In this document: in pieces, positions 51,076 to 51,165 of the stretch | How the letters are laid out: the number at the start of each line of letters is the position of its first letter | How positions within the stretch are numbered: the first letter of the stretch is position 1 | Origin: Bacillota bacterium | Lineage (GTDB): Bacteria; Bacillota; UBA4882; UBA8346 | Assembly: GCA_023436305.1 (NCBI GenBank) | Contig: JAEZJQ010000013.1 | Span: 1-51,165, forward strand | Reading direction: 5' to 3' | Length of the DNA stretch: 51,165 nt | The notes under the pieces: generated by a model | What the model was told of the DNA's origin: nothing | Seen by the model: only the letters and a program-made list of their open reading frames with translations | Database searches by the model: none | Translations under genes and position numbers: made by a program

Positions 51076-51165
51076 ATCTTATATTATCACCAATAGAAAG
51101 CTTATTCAATGAGTTTTACCAGATTTTCATTATTATTTTAACCTAAAAATCCGGTAAGCAACTTA

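Overview
The window reads as chromosome of an anaerobic, probably spore-forming member of the Bacillota (Firmicutes) that may have an outer membrane. Pointers: T-box, M-box, PRPP-type and c-di-GMP-type leader RNAs, a Bacillus-type PurF, a SpoIIM-family protein, the one-chain type of glycyl-tRNA synthetase, many TTG starts with strong Shine-Dalgarno sequences, and a predicted outer-membrane beta-barrel. I cannot name the species. Most genes lie on the minus strand.

Layout: (1) 1-1.4 kb, surface or tail-fibre-like genes: a partial discoidin/cadherin-like protein and two very short tail-collar proteins. (2) 1.7-3.0 kb, a GH1 beta-glucosidase. (3) 3.2-11.1 kb, a purine operon read purB-purF-purM-purN-(FabZ-like)-purC-purD, with a sigma-A-like promoter and a ykkC-family (PRPP-type) riboswitch whose 3' strand is also half of an intrinsic terminator. 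(4) 11.1-11.5 kb, crcB fluoride channel. (5) 11.7-32.6 kb, a 14-gene minus-strand surface polysaccharide operon: UDP-ManNAc-type dehydrogenase, two fused alcohol dehydrogenase/Gfo-Idh-MocA proteins, an asparagine-synthase-like amidotransferase, a transglutaminase-like membrane protein, two methyltransferases, two heparinase II/III-type proteins, flippase, polymerase, two glycosyltransferases and the initiating phosphoglycosyl transferase. (6) 32.9-35.0 kb, divergent: a Wzz-like chain-length protein and a beta-barrel protein. (7) 35.1-38.6 kb, a large FG-GAP propeller lipoprotein behind a GEMM-I (c-di-GMP) riboswitch. (8) 38.7-45.6 kb, housekeeping: glyS, spoIIM-like, DUF4342, recO, DUF2905, queH, ruvB, ruvA, ruvC; a T-box antiterminator/terminator lacking a visible Stem I precedes spoIIM-glyS. 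(9) 45.8-48.0 kb, a membrane pseudo-peptidase (M28-like), a 5'-truncated DUF362 ferredoxin gene and a LiaF-like protein. (10) 48.3-51.1 kb, an M-box-controlled pair: an NRAMP-related magnesium transporter (NRMT type) and a soluble PRC/MgtE-N/CBS protein.

How it fits together: regions 5-7 look like one surface programme. The operon would make, flip and polymerise an N-acetyl-mannosaminuronate-type polymer, perhaps amidated; the Wzz-like and barrel proteins may control length and outer-membrane passage; the lipoprotein, under second-messenger control, may be a matrix-associated surface protein. Region 10 looks like a magnesium uptake unit in which an MgtE-type sensor module is supplied as a separate protein. 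Across the window, many intergenic gaps carry degenerate 7-15-nt word repeats in direct and inverted order, often forming long hairpins; this is the most pervasive structure not explained by genes.
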